Numbered from the stretch's first letter, positions 17,637-27,990 are shown. The stretch is 59,394 nt of DNA from Sphingomonadales bacterium Ga0077559 (GCA_001464315.1 LNFK01000061.1:1-59394), one strand, 5' to 3'. Notes: generated by a model from the sequence alone, not told the origin. Numbers and translations are program-made.

Positions 17637-20297
17637 CTAACCTTTTGCCAAAGCAGCCTGCGCCGCCGCAAGTCTGGCAATCGGTACGCGATAAGGCGAG
17701 GCGCTGACATAATCCAGCCCGACCTTTTCGCAGAATGCAATCGATGCAGGGTCGCCGCCATGTTCGCCGCAGATGCCGAGTTTGATGTCGGCGCGTGTGG
17801 CACGGCCCTTGGTCGCGGCGATTTCGATAAGCTGGCCGACACCTTCGACGTCGATGCTGACAAAGGGATCACGGGCGTAAATGCCCTTGTCGACATAATG
17901 CGTCAGGAAACGCGCGGCGTCATCGCGTGACACGCCCAGCGTAGTTTGGGTCAAATCGTTGGTCCCGAAGCTGAAAAACATTGCTTGTTCAGCGATTTCA
18001 TCGGCCATTAAAGCCGCGCGGGGAAGTTCGATCATTGTACCGACCAGATACTCGATTCGCTTACCCTGTTCGGCGAAGACAGCTTCGGCCGCCTTGTCGA
18101 CAACGTCCTTCATCAGTTCCAGCTCACGTCGGGTGCCAACCAGGGGAATCATGATTTCTGGAACCGGTGCGACAGCCAAGGAGCAGGCCGCCTCGAATAT
18201 GGCGCGCGCCTGCATTTCGTAAATTTCGGGATAGGTCACGCCCAAGCGGCAACCTCGGTGGCCGAGCATCGGGTTGACCTCGTGCAATTCGGCTGCACGC
18301 TGTTTGAGCACCTCGATGCCTACACCTGCAGCAGCCGCGACATCGGCAAATTCGGATTCCTCATGCGGCAGGAACTCGTGCAGCGGTGGGTCGAGCAGAC
18401 GGATCGTGACTGGCAAACCTGCCATCACCTCAAAAATTGCGGTAAAGTCCTTACGCTGTTCGGGTAGCAATTTATCGAGCGCTGCACGGCGGCCTTTCTC
18501 GTCATCGGCCAAAATCATCTGACGCACGGCGGTAATCCGCGCGGCATCAAAGAACATATGCTCGGTACGGCAGAGGCCAATTCCCTCTGCGCCGAAATCA
18601 CGCGCGGTTTGCGCGTCGAGCGGCGTTTCGGCATTGGCGCGGACTTTCATCCGGCGGCCAGCGTCGGCCCAGACCATCAAGGTACCGAAATCACCCACAA
18701 GTTCGGGCTGTAATGTCGGGACTGAGCCTGCCATCACTTCGCCGCTGGTGCCGTCGATGGTGATGATGTCACCCTCGACCAGTTTGCGGTCGCCGATCCG
18801 AAGAGTTTTGGCCCTGGCGTCGATCTGCAGACTGCCCGCGCCGGATACGCAAGGCCGCCCCATGCCGCGCGCGACCACCGCCGCGTGGCTGGTCATGCCG
18901 CCGCGTGCCGTCAGGATTCCCTTCGCCGCGTGCATGCCGTGAATGTCTTCGGGGCTGGTTTCGATGCGGACAAGAATGACCGCTTCACCCATTGCGTCGT
19001 GTTGTTCGGCGGTGTCGGCATCGAACACGATTTTGCCCGATGCCGCGCCGGGCGATGCTGGCAGGCCGCTGGTCAACACATCACGCGGTGCATCGGGATC
19101 AAGAGTCGGGTGAAGCAACTGGTCGAGCGCCATTGGATCGACTCGAAGCACAGCCTCATCCTTGGTAATGAGCCCGGATTCAGCCATATCGACCGCTATC
19201 TTCAGGGCCGCTTTAGCGGTGCGCTTGCCCGAGCGGGTCTGCAGCATCCAGAGCTTCTCGCGCTCAACGGTAAATTCGATATCCTGCATATCGCGGTAAT
19301 GCGTTTCGAGGATGGCGAACACATCAGCCAGTTGCCCGTACACTTCGGGCATCGCCTCTTCCATCGAGAGCGGCTTGGCCCCTGCCCGCTCACGCGCAGC
19401 CAGAGTCAAATATTGCGGGGTACGAATGCCAGCAACGACATCCTCACCCTGCGCATTGATCAAGAACTCGCCGTAATAGGCATTTTCGCCGGTGGCGGGA
19501 TCGCGGGTGAAGGCGACGCCGGTTGCCGATGTTTCGCCCATATTGCCGAACACCATAGCCTGCACATTGACCGCAGTGCCCCAGTCGCCGGGGATATTGT
19601 TCAGGCGGCGATAGACCTTGGCTCGGTCCGATTCCCACGAACCGAACACCGCGCCGACCGCGCCCCATAACTGGTCATGCACATCCTGCGGGAAAGGTTT
19701 GCCCCACTCCGCCTCAACCAGTCTCTTATATTCGGAGACCAAGGCTTTCAAATCATGAGCAGAAAGTTCGGTATCGAGATAATAGCCCTGATCTTCCTTG
19801 GCGACCTCGAGCGCTTCCTCAAACGCGCCATGGTCAAGCTCAAGCACAACATCGGCATACATCTGGATAAACCGGCGATAGCTGTCCCACGCAAAGCGCG
19901 CATCGCCGGATGATGTTGCGAGGCCTTCGACGGTAATGTCGTTAAGCCCCAGATTCAGAACGGTATCCATCATCCCGGGCATCGACACGCGAGCGCCGGA
20001 ACGGACCGAGACGAGCAACGGATTTGCGGGGTCGCCAAAGACCTTGCCCGTCACCTGCTCGATATGCGCGATGCCATTGGCGACTTCGGCGCGAACGCTA
20101 TCGGGAAAAGTCTGACCGTTGGCGTAATAAGCGCTGCACATTTCGGTCGTGATCGTAAAACCTGGGGGCACCGGGAGGCCAATAGAGGCCATGCCATCGA
20201 GGTTCGCGCCCTTGCCGCCAAGGATATTCTTGTTGCCGCGGACGGTTTCATCGCCGTCCGAAACACCGCCACCGAACCGATATACGTACTGGGTCAT
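17637..20297 (-). CDS. ppdK: Pyruvate, phosphate dikinase PpdK
   Basis: 886 aa, the usual length. It reversibly converts pyruvate, ATP and phosphate to PEP, AMP and PPi. N-terminal ATP-grasp domain (GGKGANLDGMASIGLPVPPGF), central swivelling domain with the phosphorylatable histidine in GGMTSHAAVVARGMGRPC, and the C-terminal PEP/pyruvate barrel with FGTNDLTQTTLGVSRDDAA and the catalytic cysteine in GICGEHGGDP. It is a single gene followed by tRNA-Arg. In heterotrophic sphingomonads it probably serves gluconeogenesis. Confidence 0.97.
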   Translation of the reverse strand: MTQYVYRFGGGVSDGDETVRGNKNILGGKGANLDGMASIGLPVPPGFTITTEMCSAYYANGQTFPDSVRAEVANGIAHIEQVTGKVFGDPANPLLVSVRSGARVSMPGMMDTVLNLGLNDITVEGLATSSGDARFAWDSYRRFIQMYADVVLELDHGAFEEALEVAKEDQGYYLDTELSAHDLKALVSEYKRLVEAEWGKPFPQDVHDQLWGAVGAVFGSWESDRAKVYRRLNNIPGDWGTAVNVQAMVFGNMGETSATGVAFTRDPATGENAYYGEFLINAQGEDVVAGIRTPQYLTLAARERAGAKPLSMEEAMPEVYGQLADVFAILETHYRDMQDIEFTVEREKLWMLQTRSGKRTAKAALKIAVDMAESGLITKDEAVLRVDPMALDQLLHPTLDPDAPRDVLTSGLPASPGAASGKIVFDADTAEQHDAMGEAVILVRIETSPEDIHGMHAAKGILTARGGMTSHAAVVARGMGRPCVSGAGSLQIDARAKTLRIGDRKLVEGDIITIDGTSGEVMAGSVPTLQPELVGDFGTLMVWADAGRRMKVRANAETPLDAQTARDFGAEGIGLCRTEHMFFDAARITAVRQMILADDEKGRRAALDKLLPEQRKDFTAIFEVMAGLPVTIRLLDPPLHEFLPHEESEFADVAAAAGVGIEVLKQRAAELHEVNPMLGHRGCRLGVTYPEIYEMQARAIFEAACSLAVAPVPEIMIPLVGTRRELELMKDVVDKAAEAVFAEQGKRIEYLVGTMIELPRAALMADEIAEQAMFFSFGTNDLTQTTLGVSRDDAARFLTHYVDKGIYARDPFVSIDVEGVGQLIEIAATKGRATRADIKLGICGEHGGDPASIAFCEKVGLDYVSASPYRVPIARLAAAQAALAKG

Positions 20298-20380
20298 CCC
20301 GCAGCCATTCCTTTTACTTGGCTTTATTGCTTGCCCGCCGTTGTGCAGTGCAGCGCATTGGAGTCAAGTATCGAAGGCGT

Positions 20381-20917
20381 TTATTTGCCGGATTTATTCG
20401 CAAACAACATGAAGCGCGCGAGCGGGCGTTTGAACGCAAGCAGATACAGGACGTGCATTATGACAAATGCCATCGCCAGGTTGGCCAGCAACTCGTGCGC
20501 TTCCTCATAGGCTTCGCCCGATTCATCCTCGCCTTCGCCGCCTTCGCGTTCCTCGCTTTCGCCAGAGAAAGAAAACGAGCTGAGCGAGGTCGGCTGCAGC
20601 GAGCGGCCATTGTCCATCATCACGCCAGTCGCGGTCGCACCGATGACCGAAATAGCGATACCCGCCAGCAACACGCGGCTAATTACTGGATTGGTCGCCA
20701 TGCCTTTCAAATGCAGATCCTTGAAAGACGGATAGAAGCGCTCCAGCCCCAATTGCGGGACGCCGCTCAGCGCCCAGATCAGGCGGAACAGGATGAACCC
20801 TGCAACGCCGTAGCCGAGCCAAGCGTGGATCAGCCCCATTTCAGCGGAAAAATAGGCGGCGAGAACGGTAAGCGCGAGGAAGGCATGAAAAATGCGGATG
20901 CGGTGCATGACGGCCAT
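20381..20917 (-). CDS. Cytochrome b561-like di-haem membrane protein
   Basis: 178 aa with four membrane helices and the histidines expected for b-type haem: HAFLAL in helix 1, LIHAWLGYGVAGF in helix 2, and AHELLANLAMAFVIMHVLYL in helices 3-4. A strongly acidic insert (SGESEEREGGEGEDESGEAY) lies between helices 3 and 4. It belongs to the bacterial/Ni-Fe-hydrogenase-type b561 group, which passes electrons through the inner membrane, often to an exported haem partner; no such partner is adjacent. Confidence 0.82.
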   Translation of the reverse strand: MAVMHRIRIFHAFLALTVLAAYFSAEMGLIHAWLGYGVAGFILFRLIWALSGVPQLGLERFYPSFKDLHLKGMATNPVISRVLLAGIAISVIGATATGVMMDNGRSLQPTSLSSFSFSGESEEREGGEGEDESGEAYEEAHELLANLAMAFVIMHVLYLLAFKRPLARFMLFANKSGK

Positions 20918-21013
20918 GATGGGGGTTTCCTTTGGAGAGGTAACTACCCAGACGCGCTTACGGGCATGGCCGCATTGATTGAGATCAATCGCCGCGAATA
21001 TAGGACAGGCGCG

Positions 21014-23314
21014 TTAGCCTTCGATTTTGGAGAAGTCGGCCACGCGGTGAACTGCATCACGGAACCTTGCAAGCAACCCTAATCTGAACGCCCGTTTGGC
21101 CGGGTCTTCGTCGTTCACCAAGACTTCTTCGAAAAAGCGGTCAATCGGTTCGCGCAATGTGGCGAGTGCCGCCATTGCGTCTTCGAACTGTTCGGCTTCG
21201 ATGGCTTTTTCGGCCTGAGGTTCTGCAATGTCTAGCGCGCCGAGCAATGCGATGTCGGCCGCGACCGCGCCTTCGGGAACCGTCCCTTCGGTACGGCCGT
21301 GATTACCGGCAATCGCGGTCCGCATTCCTTGATCGACGTCGACGAACGGGTCTTCTTCGCCGGTCTGCGGGATTTGCTGCTCGCTTGCGTCGGACATCGG
21401 TGCATCGGACGTTTTGTCGAGCACTGGCGATACCGGGTTCGATCCTTTGAGGATATTCGCCGCGCGTTTGTAAGCGCCGACCAAATTCGCGCCCTCGGCG
21501 GTTGTGATATAGATTTGCAATGCTTTGACCCTTGCCAGCAGCCGGATGAGATCGTCCTCACCGCCAAGGCTAAACACCGCATCGATCAAATCGTGCCGTA
21601 CCCCCGCTTCACGTTGCTGGACTTTGAGGCGGTCTGCGAAGAATGAGAGGAGATTATCAACAATTTTGGGAAGATTTTCAAGTGGTGCAGGGTATGCATT
21701 ATGCGGAACGTGCCAAGCATATTCGGCTCTAATTTCGTCCTGCGTCCTCATCCAAAACTTACGCTTCACCAAGTCGGTCATGTCGGATGAAGCATCTCCA
21801 AGCATAACTTGACCCGAAGTGACCGGCCACAGCGAAAACCTAATGTCGTTTGATTCAATCAAACGCCAGATGCCAATTGCAGCTCTCCGCAGAGCAAACG
21901 GGTCTTTTGAGCCAGTAGGATACTCTTCGATTTTGAAAAACTGGGAGATCGTGTCAAGCTTATCCGCCAAACTCACCGCGACGGTGACCGGCGCGGTGGG
22001 GACATCGTCGCCCTGCCCGACCGGTTTGTAATGGTCGCGGATTGCGTCGGCGACGGCGTCGCTCTCGCCTTGCGCGCGGGCGTAGTAGCCGCCCATGATG
22101 CCCTGCAATTCGGGGAACTCGCCGACCATACCGGTGACAAGGTCTGCCTTGCACAGCCGCGCTGCGCGTTCGGCGTCATCGGCGCTTGCGCCTTTAACGA
22201 TGCCCTCCTCCACCAGCCAGCGCGCCAGCTTGGCAACCCGCTCGACCTTGTCAGCTACAGTGCCTAGTTTCTCATGGAAGGTGATCTGCGACAGCTTCTT
22301 CGCCTGTTCATCAAGCGCGACCTTCAGGTCCTGCTCCCAGAAGAATTTCGCGTCGGACAACCGTGCCGCGAGCACCTTTTCATTGCCAGCAACAATCGCC
22401 GCACCACTGTCATTCGCCTCGATATTCGCGGTGCAGACAAATGCGTTGGCCAGTTTGCCGCTCACGTCATGGCAGACAAAATATTTCTGGTTCACTCTCG
22501 CAGTCAGCTGGATGACTTCTTGCGGCACCTCCAGAAACGCCGGATCAAAACGCCCGAGCATCGGCACCGGCCATTCGGTCAGCCCTGCATTTTCGGCAAC
22601 CAGACCTTCATCCTCGACCAAAATCAGCCCAGCCGCCTCGGAAGCCGCCTTCGCGCCATCTCGGATGATTGTGCAGCGTTCGGAGAAATGGACGATGACG
22701 TGGCACGCCCGCAACTTCTCGATATAGTCGCCCGCATTGCCGATGGTGATCGGGCCGCTGTGGTGGAAACGGTGGCCCATTGTCGCAGCACCGCTCACGA
22801 TGCCATCGATTTCGCACGGCACGACATCGTCGCCGAGCAACGCCACGATACCCTGCAAAGGACGAACCCAGCGAAGACTCTCGGTCGAAACGGACGCCGC
22901 ACCCCAGCGTTGCGATTTCGGCCAAGGGAACGCGCGAATAATCGCGGGGATGGCCTCAGCCAGAACATCGGCGGTGTCTCGGCCGGGCTTTTCTACGACA
23001 GCGAAATAGACGCCGTTTCGATCGACCAGTTGGTCCTGATTTAGGCCAGTCTTGCGGAGAAAACCGTCCATCGCCTGAGGCGGCGCGCCGATCTTTGGGC
23101 CCTTGGTTTCTTCGGCCACCGCCTCGGTCGCCAGCGGCAGGCCTTTGGCGATGAGCGCCAAGCGGCGCGGGGTGGCGAAGGTCTCGACGCTTTCCGCAGC
23201 AAGGCCAGCCTTTGCCAGCGCGTCGGTGAACAGGCGCGCGAGGTCTTCCTTCGCCTTTACCTGCATACGGGCCGGGATTTCTTCTGAGCGGAGTTCAAGC
23301 AGGAAGTCGGTCAT
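21014..23314 (-). CDS. glyS: Glycyl-tRNA synthetase beta subunit
   Basis: 766 aa. N-terminus [18 protein letters not shown], then [11 protein letters not shown] and the core [20 protein letters not shown] and [19 protein letters not shown], ending in an anticodon-binding-like domain with [11 protein letters not shown]. The start at 23314 is fixed by the ATGA overlap with glyQ and by family similarity. The part encoded at about 21640-21960 ([19 protein letters not shown] and following) is visibly more AT-rich in codon choice than the rest of the gene. The inserted acidic stretch at about 21370 ([19 protein letters not shown]) is not typical of the family. Confidence 0.95.
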   Translation of the reverse strand: MTDFLLELRSEEIPARMQVKAKEDLARLFTDALAKAGLAAESVETFATPRRLALIAKGLPLATEAVAEETKGPKIGAPPQAMDGFLRKTGLNQDQLVDRNGVYFAVVEKPGRDTADVLAEAIPAIIRAFPWPKSQRWGAASVSTESLRWVRPLQGIVALLGDDVVPCEIDGIVSGAATMGHRFHHSGPITIGNAGDYIEKLRACHVIVHFSERCTIIRDGAKAASEAAGLILVEDEGLVAENAGLTEWPVPMLGRFDPAFLEVPQEVIQLTARVNQKYFVCHDVSGKLANAFVCTANIEANDSGAAIVAGNEKVLAARLSDAKFFWEQDLKVALDEQAKKLSQITFHEKLGTVADKVERVAKLARWLVEEGIVKGASADDAERAARLCKADLVTGMVGEFPELQGIMGGYYARAQGESDAVADAIRDHYKPVGQGDDVPTAPVTVAVSLADKLDTISQFFKIEEYPTGSKDPFALRRAAIGIWRLIESNDIRFSLWPVTSGQVMLGDASSDMTDLVKRKFWMRTQDEIRAEYAWHVPHNAYPAPLENLPKIVDNLLSFFADRLKVQQREAGVRHDLIDAVFSLGGEDDLIRLLARVKALQIYITTAEGANLVGAYKRAANILKGSNPVSPVLDKTSDAPMSDASEQQIPQTGEEDPFVDVDQGMRTAIAGNHGRTEGTVPEGAVAADIALLGALDIAEPQAEKAIEAEQFEDAMAALATLREPIDRFFEEVLVNDEDPAKRAFRLGLLARFRDAVHRVADFSKIEG

Positions 23315-24180
23315 GCCGCCCACCCGTTCTTTTCCATCCACGCCTGACAGCTGCCTTTGGCTAGGTCGCGGACGCGGCCCATGTAGCTGGCGCGTTCCTG
23401 AACGGAAATCACGCCGCGCGCCTGCAATAGGTTGAACAGGTGGCTGGCCTCAATCGCCTGATCATAAGCCGCCAAGGGAATGTTCGCCTCGATACAGCGC
23501 TTGGCTTCCGCCTCGGCATGTTCAAAGCCTTTGAACAATTGCGCGGTGTCGGCGATTTCGAAATTGTATTTGGAATGTTCCTGCTCGTTCTTCAGGAACA
23601 CGTCGCCGTAGGACACGCCGTGATTGTTGAATTTCAGATCGTACACGCTGTCGACGCCCTGAATATACATCGCCAGCCGTTCCAACCCGTAAGTCAGCTC
23701 ACCCGCAACCGGCTTGCAATCGAACCCGCCGACCTGCTGGAAATATGTGAACTGCGTGACTTCCATGCCGTCGCACCAGACTTCCCAGCCAAGTCCCCAA
23801 GCGCCAAGCGTAGGCGATTCCCAGTCGTCCTCGACGAAGCGGATGTCGTGCTTCAGCGGGTCGATGCCGATCGCATCCAATGAGCCCAGATACAGCTCCT
23901 GCAGGTTCGCAGGGCTTGGCTTCATGATCACCTGATACTGGTAATAATGCTGAAGCCGGTTCGGGTTTTCGCCATAGCGTCCATCGGTCGGGCGACGGCT
24001 GGGCTGCACATAAGCGGCATTCCAATGATCCGGCCCGAGCGAACGCAGCGCGGTTGCGGGATGAAAGGTCCCTGCCCCCATGCGCATGTCGTAGGGCTGC
24101 AGTATTACGCAGCCCTGCTTGCCCCAATAATCATGAAGCGTGAGGATCAGGTCCTGAAAGCTAAGCGGCGTGCCAGACAT
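23311..24180 (-). CDS. glyQ: Glycyl-tRNA synthetase alpha subunit
   Basis: 289 aa. Nearly invariant class II core: [57 protein letters not shown] and [20 protein letters not shown]. It forms the alpha2beta2 enzyme with GlyS. Its stop overlaps the start of glyS (ATGA), so the subunits are co-translated. Confidence 0.97.
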   Translation of the reverse strand: MSGTPLSFQDLILTLHDYWGKQGCVILQPYDMRMGAGTFHPATALRSLGPDHWNAAYVQPSRRPTDGRYGENPNRLQHYYQYQVIMKPSPANLQELYLGSLDAIGIDPLKHDIRFVEDDWESPTLGAWGLGWEVWCDGMEVTQFTYFQQVGGFDCKPVAGELTYGLERLAMYIQGVDSVYDLKFNNHGVSYGDVFLKNEQEHSKYNFEIADTAQLFKGFEHAEAEAKRCIEANIPLAAYDQAIEASHLFNLLQARGVISVQERASYMGRVRDLAKGSCQAWMEKNGWAA

Positions 24181-24273
24181 GGCCAGCCCTTGGCGGAGAA
24201 GCCGCGCTAAATCAAGGTTCTGGACGCGGATGCAGCATTTTGTCAGCCTCGCATATCTTTATGTAAGGTCTTA

Positions 24274-24302
24274 TTGACATATCCAGCGAATCGGTTTAGT
24301 AA
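24274..24302 (+). promoter_or_regulatory. Sigma-70-type promoter for the XRE/membrane-protein unit
   Basis: TTGACA (24274-24279) and TAGTAA (24297-24302) are separated by exactly 17 bp. They stand directly upstream of a perfect palindrome and about 35 bp before the start of the broken XRE gene. Confidence 0.7.
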
Positions 24303-24303
24303 G

Positions 24304-24316
24304 GTGTCCATGACAC
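24304..24316. promoter_or_regulatory. Palindromic operator GTGTC-CAT-GACAC
   Basis: A perfect palindrome lies just downstream of the -10 box, where a repressor would block transcription. Small XRE regulators of this type often bind near their own promoter, so this is the likely autoregulatory site of the now broken regulator. Confidence 0.6.
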
Positions 24317-24335
24317 AAAGACAGTATCACCTGAC

Positions 24336-24514
24336 ATGAAGAACCAGCTGAAAGTTCTGCGTGCGATGCGCAACTGGAGGCAGTGAACGCGATTGAGACC
24401 GGAAAGTACGACCCTTCGCTGCCGCTGGCGTTCAAGATTTCACGGCTGTTCGGACAGCCAATCGAGGAGATTTTCGATGACGGATTTGACGGAGGCCAGA
24501 ATGGCGAAGCTTGA
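24336..24514 (+). pseudogene. XRE-family small HTH regulator, broken by an internal deletion
   Basis: The first frame reads MKNQLKVLRAMRNW and then stops at a TGA. The rest of the usual 65-70-aa regulator continues at once in another frame: AVNAIETGKYDPSLPLAFKI followed by SRLFGQPIEEIFDDGFD. The missing middle is what family members have between the first and third helices (about 15 residues), so a deletion removed the recognition region and shifted the frame. The promoter and operator upstream remain. The downstream membrane-protein gene begins inside its 3' end. Confidence 0.8.
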
Positions 24515-25166
24515 AGACGAAGGCTCGAATGGCCGCAACGTTCTCTGGATGATACTGGCCGGACTTGGCATTGTTATGACACTGGGCGCCATAGCCGGTT
24601 TCATGGGCGAGCATCTAGCGGACGGCGGCGGCGAGCTCAGCAGTGTCGCCATTGCTGTGCTTATCAGTTTTGGCGCTATCGTTGCCGGCTTGACCTATGC
24701 AGTCTGGCGCAACATCCAAAATTTGAAGGCGAGCGGCGATCCAGTGACCAAACGCGAGAAGCTCAATCGCAATATCGTTGCGGTGTGCGGGCTGCTTGGA
24801 GGCGTGATCGGCATGATTTTCGCTGTATTTGGATTATTGCGATCGCCAGATAATGCCGAATTTGACCCCATTTCCTCGCTCTTTACCGGACCGATTCCAG
24901 TCGCGGCCGCCCTCGGGATCTTTTTTGTATGGACAGTAATCATGCCAGTGCTTGCATGGTTCTGGCACACGCGGGCGATCGACGAGCAGGAAGCCAGCGC
25001 CTATCGTGACGGAGGATATTATGCCGCATACGCCTATCTGATCCTCGCGCCAGCGTGGTGGCTGCTGTGGCGCGGCGGTCTGGTACCCGAGCCCGATGGC
25101 GTGGCCATCTTCATGATCTTTTCGTTGATCTGGTCCGCGGTCTGGTTCTGGAAAAAATACCGCTGA
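24477..25166 (+). CDS. Integral membrane protein of unknown function, 229 aa
   Basis: Starts MTDLTEARMAKLEDEGSNGR and has six predicted hydrophobic segments, including VLWMILAGLGIVMTLGAIAG, NIVAVCGLLGGVIGMIFAVF and AYLILAPAWWLLWRGGL. The short conserved-looking loop YRDGGYYAAYAYL lies before the last helices. The gene begins within the 3' end of the XRE regulator, suggesting they formed one unit in which the regulator controlled this protein. I do not recognise a characterised homologue. Confidence 0.75.
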   Translation: MTDLTEARMAKLEDEGSNGRNVLWMILAGLGIVMTLGAIAGFMGEHLADGGGELSSVAIAVLISFGAIVAGLTYAVWRNIQNLKASGDPVTKREKLNRNIVAVCGLLGGVIGMIFAVFGLLRSPDNAEFDPISSLFTGPIPVAAALGIFFVWTVIMPVLAWFWHTRAIDEQEASAYRDGGYYAAYAYLILAPAWWLLWRGGLVPEPDGVAIFMIFSLIWSAVWFWKKYR

Positions 25167-25218
25167 CAATCAGCAATTTATAGTTCAACTCTACATTTAC
25201 TTTTCTGGGAGAATCTTC

Positions 25219-26163
25219 ATGCGTACCTATTTGAAATCACTATTTACCGCGACTGCGTTGCTCGTTTTTGCACCGGCATTTGCCCAACAGGCGCCGACCG
25301 AAGCGCCAGCTGCTGTCGAGGCGCTTGACCCCGTCAAAGCTGCGGCGGCCGCCATGAAGGATGTCGACCCGGCTTTGTGGGTGGTCAAGGACGAAGACAC
25401 AACGATCTATCTTTTCGGGACGGTCCACATATTGAAGCCCGGCCTTGGCTGGTTTGACGAGGGCGTGAAGACTGCATTCGATGCATCAGACAAGCTGGTA
25501 TTGGAAATGGTCGAGCCTGCACCCTCCGAAAGCCAGGCACTGTTCATGAAACTGGCGATGGACCCGAATGGCAAGTCGCTGCGGTCGAAAATGACCGATG
25601 CCGACCGCGCGGTTTACGAAGCTGCGGTGAAAAAAATCGGGCTTCCGGTCGAAGGTCTCGATCCGTTCGATCCATGGGCCGCAGCGGTGACCCTGTCGGT
25701 TCTGACCATGCAGAAACAGGGTTTTGACATCAACAGCGGCGCTGAAAAGCAACTGACTGCAGCGGCTAAAGCTAGCAACAAGCCGATTGGCGGCGTCGAA
25801 ACCATGGAATTCCAGCTCGGTGTATTCGACACGATGCCCGAGGCCGAACAAATCCGCTTCCTTGTCGAAACCGCGAAGCTGACCGATGATTCAGGCAAGA
25901 TGATGGACCGGATGGTTGAACTTTGGAGCACGCCGGACCCCGACGGCCTAGGTCAATTGATGAACGAGGGCCTGACCAGCCGCGTTCTCTACGACGCGCT
26001 GCTCACCAAGCGTAATGCCAATTGGGCCAAATGGATTAGCGCCGAAATGGCAAAGCCTGGCACGACCTTTATGGCCGTCGGCGCAGGCCATCTTGCCGGC
26101 GCAACCAGCGTGCAGGCGTTGCTGCCCGCTTACGGCCTGACCGCGCAGCGGGTGGCTTATTGA
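25219..26163 (+). CDS. TraB/GumN family exported protein
   Basis: 314 aa. A signal peptide (MRTYLKSLFTATALLVFAPA-FAQ) precedes a TraB/PrgY/GumN domain with the family block TTIYLFGTVHILKPGLGWFD, GVETMEFQLGVFDTMP and a C-terminal FMAVGAGHLAGATSVQALL. Members are erythromycin-esterase/EreA-like or TIKI-like putative metalloproteases; the conserved GTVH and GAGH histidines fit metal binding. Expected in the periplasm. The CPBP protease gene starts 1 bp after its stop. Confidence 0.88.
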   Translation: MRTYLKSLFTATALLVFAPAFAQQAPTEAPAAVEALDPVKAAAAAMKDVDPALWVVKDEDTTIYLFGTVHILKPGLGWFDEGVKTAFDASDKLVLEMVEPAPSESQALFMKLAMDPNGKSLRSKMTDADRAVYEAAVKKIGLPVEGLDPFDPWAAAVTLSVLTMQKQGFDINSGAEKQLTAAAKASNKPIGGVETMEFQLGVFDTMPEAEQIRFLVETAKLTDDSGKMMDRMVELWSTPDPDGLGQLMNEGLTSRVLYDALLTKRNANWAKWISAEMAKPGTTFMAVGAGHLAGATSVQALLPAYGLTAQRVAY

Positions 26164-26164
26164 T

Positions 26165-26944
26165 TTGACCGACGATCTACTGGTTCAGACACCAATATCT
26201 GAGCTTCCCCAGCCCGTCGCTCCGCAAAACGGAGCGGCGGCAACGCCATTTCCAAAAATCTGGCCAAGCATTGGCTGGATTGTCCTGTATTTTGCGCTGC
26301 AAGGCGCTTTCACCGCACTGATGCTGGCGTACGGAATGGGCGGTGCTGACCCGGCAGGCATAAAGTCTGCTGCCGAAAGTCCGGTGGCGATTCTTTGGGG
26401 CTTGGTGATGGCCGCTGCGGTGCAATTGCTGCTGATGTCGCTGTATTTGCGTAAGCAGGGCCGTACCCGTTTGATTGGCCTCGACAGTTTTGGCCATATG
26501 CATCCATTGCGCGCGCTTGGGCTTGCGGTGGTTCTCGTCGTTGCAGCGATGATCTTCAATTATGTCTACGCAACCTATGTCATTCCCGGCATCGGAATGC
26601 AGGAGGACATGGCGAAAATGCTGGCCGCGATCCCGCGCACGCCGCTGAATATTATCGCCGGATTTACCGCGATCGCGATTGCTGCGCCGTTGGTTGAGGA
26701 GCTGCTATTTCGCGGGTTTCTGCAGAACGCGATTGCGAAATATGTGCCGATTTGGGCAGCGATCCTATTGTCGTCGCTTCTATTCGCATCGGTACATTTG
26801 CAACCTTATGCCATCCCCGGATTGATGTCGTTGAGCATCGCCTTTGGCTATCTCTACCATCGCACGGGGTCGCTGCGCATGAACATATTGCTGCATATGG
26901 CAAACAACGCATTCGCGTTGCTGATCACGCAGAGCATCAGTTAG
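26165..26944 (+). CDS. CPBP family intramembrane metalloprotease (CAAX-type)
   Basis: 259 aa with about seven membrane helices. Active-site motifs EELLFRGFLQN (EExxxR), ASVHLQPYAIPG and the last-helix NILLHMANNAFAL (HxxxN) identify an Abi/CAAX protease. The start is TTG at 26165, one base after the stop of the TraB/GumN gene, so both are likely translated from one message. Its stop overlaps the convergent S66 peptidase gene by 3 bp. Substrate unknown. Confidence 0.88.
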   Translation: MTDDLLVQTPISELPQPVAPQNGAAATPFPKIWPSIGWIVLYFALQGAFTALMLAYGMGGADPAGIKSAAESPVAILWGLVMAAAVQLLLMSLYLRKQGRTRLIGLDSFGHMHPLRALGLAVVLVVAAMIFNYVYATYVIPGIGMQEDMAKMLAAIPRTPLNIIAGFTAIAIAAPLVEELLFRGFLQNAIAKYVPIWAAILLSSLLFASVHLQPYAIPGLMSLSIAFGYLYHRTGSLRMNILLHMANNAFALLITQSIS

Positions 26945-27990
26945 ACTACGACCGGCTCCAGCAAACGAAGCGTTCCAGCATCAGCGTCAATTTCGGCCAG
27001 TCCGCCGACGGGCAGCGTAAATTGGTCGGTAATATGGCCGAACCAGGCGCCCTGATAAGCAGGCACTCCGAGTCCACCCAGATGCTGCGTCAAAACATCG
27101 TTGAGCGTAAAGCCGCCGAAGCTGCTGCCAGTGCTCACGCAATCGGTGCACTGACCGAAGACAACACCTTTCAGATTTTTTAGCACGCCCGCCTGACCCA
27201 ATTGGGTGAGCATCCGGTCAATGCGATATTCGGCCTCGCCAACATCTTCCAGAAACAGAATCGCACCGTCGAAGCTGGGGAGATAAGCTGTGCCGGCCAA
27301 AGCGGTCAGGACGGTCAGGTTGCCGCCCAATAATTTGCCTTGCGCCTTGCCCTTACCGCTACCCAAAACACGCGTGCGCCAGCGGCGTTGGACGAGGCGA
27401 TCTTCGCCGCCGTCGGGATTAACAAATGTCGGCGTTCCGGCCTCAAACGCGATGTTGCGAAAGCTGTCCCAAGACGATTTACCCCATGCGCTGCCCGCAT
27501 TGGGGCCGTGCAGGCTAACAAAGCCGCCCTTCGCCGCAATCGCCATGTGAAGCGCGGTGATATCGCTAAAGCCGGTGAGCAATTTGGGGTTGGCCCGAAT
27601 CATGTCCCAATCGAGAAAGGGGAGCAAACGCGCGCTACCCCACCCGCCGCGCACAGCAAATATGGCTTTGACGTCTTTGTCAGCAAACATCGCATTAACG
27701 TCGGCGGCGCGGTCCCTATCCGCGCCTGCAAGATAGCCATAGCGATTGAGTATATGCGGCGCGCGCTTGGGCTTCAGACCCATCGCGATGATGGCTTCTT
27801 CGACCAGCTGTATCTGAAATGGTTCGTCGCTGGCCGAAGCTGGCTCGATCAGGCCGACGGTGTCGCCAACCTTCAATCGCTGTGGTTTACGCGTTACCAT
27901 TGCTGATCGCGCGCGCGGTTGCGCCATAGCAGCCGGGGCCGACAGCAATGCCGCCAGCCCCGCCATGATTTGTCGTCTGTCGGGGGTCAG
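26941..27990 (-). CDS. S66 family LD-carboxypeptidase / MccF-like, Tat-type signal
   Basis: 349 aa if started at CTG 27990. The domain carries the S66 nucleophile block LLTGFSDITALHMAI, the glutamate region LFLEDVGEAEYRIDRML and the histidine region WFGHITDQFTLPVGG. Family members trim murein L,D-peptides or inactivate microcin C. With the CTG start the N-terminus reads LTPDRRQIMAGLAALLSAPA-AMA, a twin-arginine-like signal. GGAGG lies 7 nt before that CTG and the CTGA overlaps the stop of the upstream TonB receptor. The alternative is ATG 27966, which would lose the RR pair and has no ribosome-binding site. Confidence 0.85.
   Translation of the reverse strand: MTPDRRQIMAGLAALLSAPAAMAQPRARSAMVTRKPQRLKVGDTVGLIEPASASDEPFQIQLVEEAIIAMGLKPKRAPHILNRYGYLAGADRDRAADVNAMFADKDVKAIFAVRGGWGSARLLPFLDWDMIRANPKLLTGFSDITALHMAIAAKGGFVSLHGPNAGSAWGKSSWDSFRNIAFEAGTPTFVNPDGGEDRLVQRRWRTRVLGSGKGKAQGKLLGGNLTVLTALAGTAYLPSFDGAILFLEDVGEAEYRIDRMLTQLGQAGVLKNLKGVVFGQCTDCVSTGSSFGGFTLNDVLTQHLGGLGVPAYQGAWFGHITDQFTLPVGGLAEIDADAGTLRLLEPVVV

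Noticed and set aside
20318-21082. A 254-codon plus-strand open frame
   Set aside because: It is antisense to the cytochrome b561-like gene and the end of glyS, both supported by clear family motifs.
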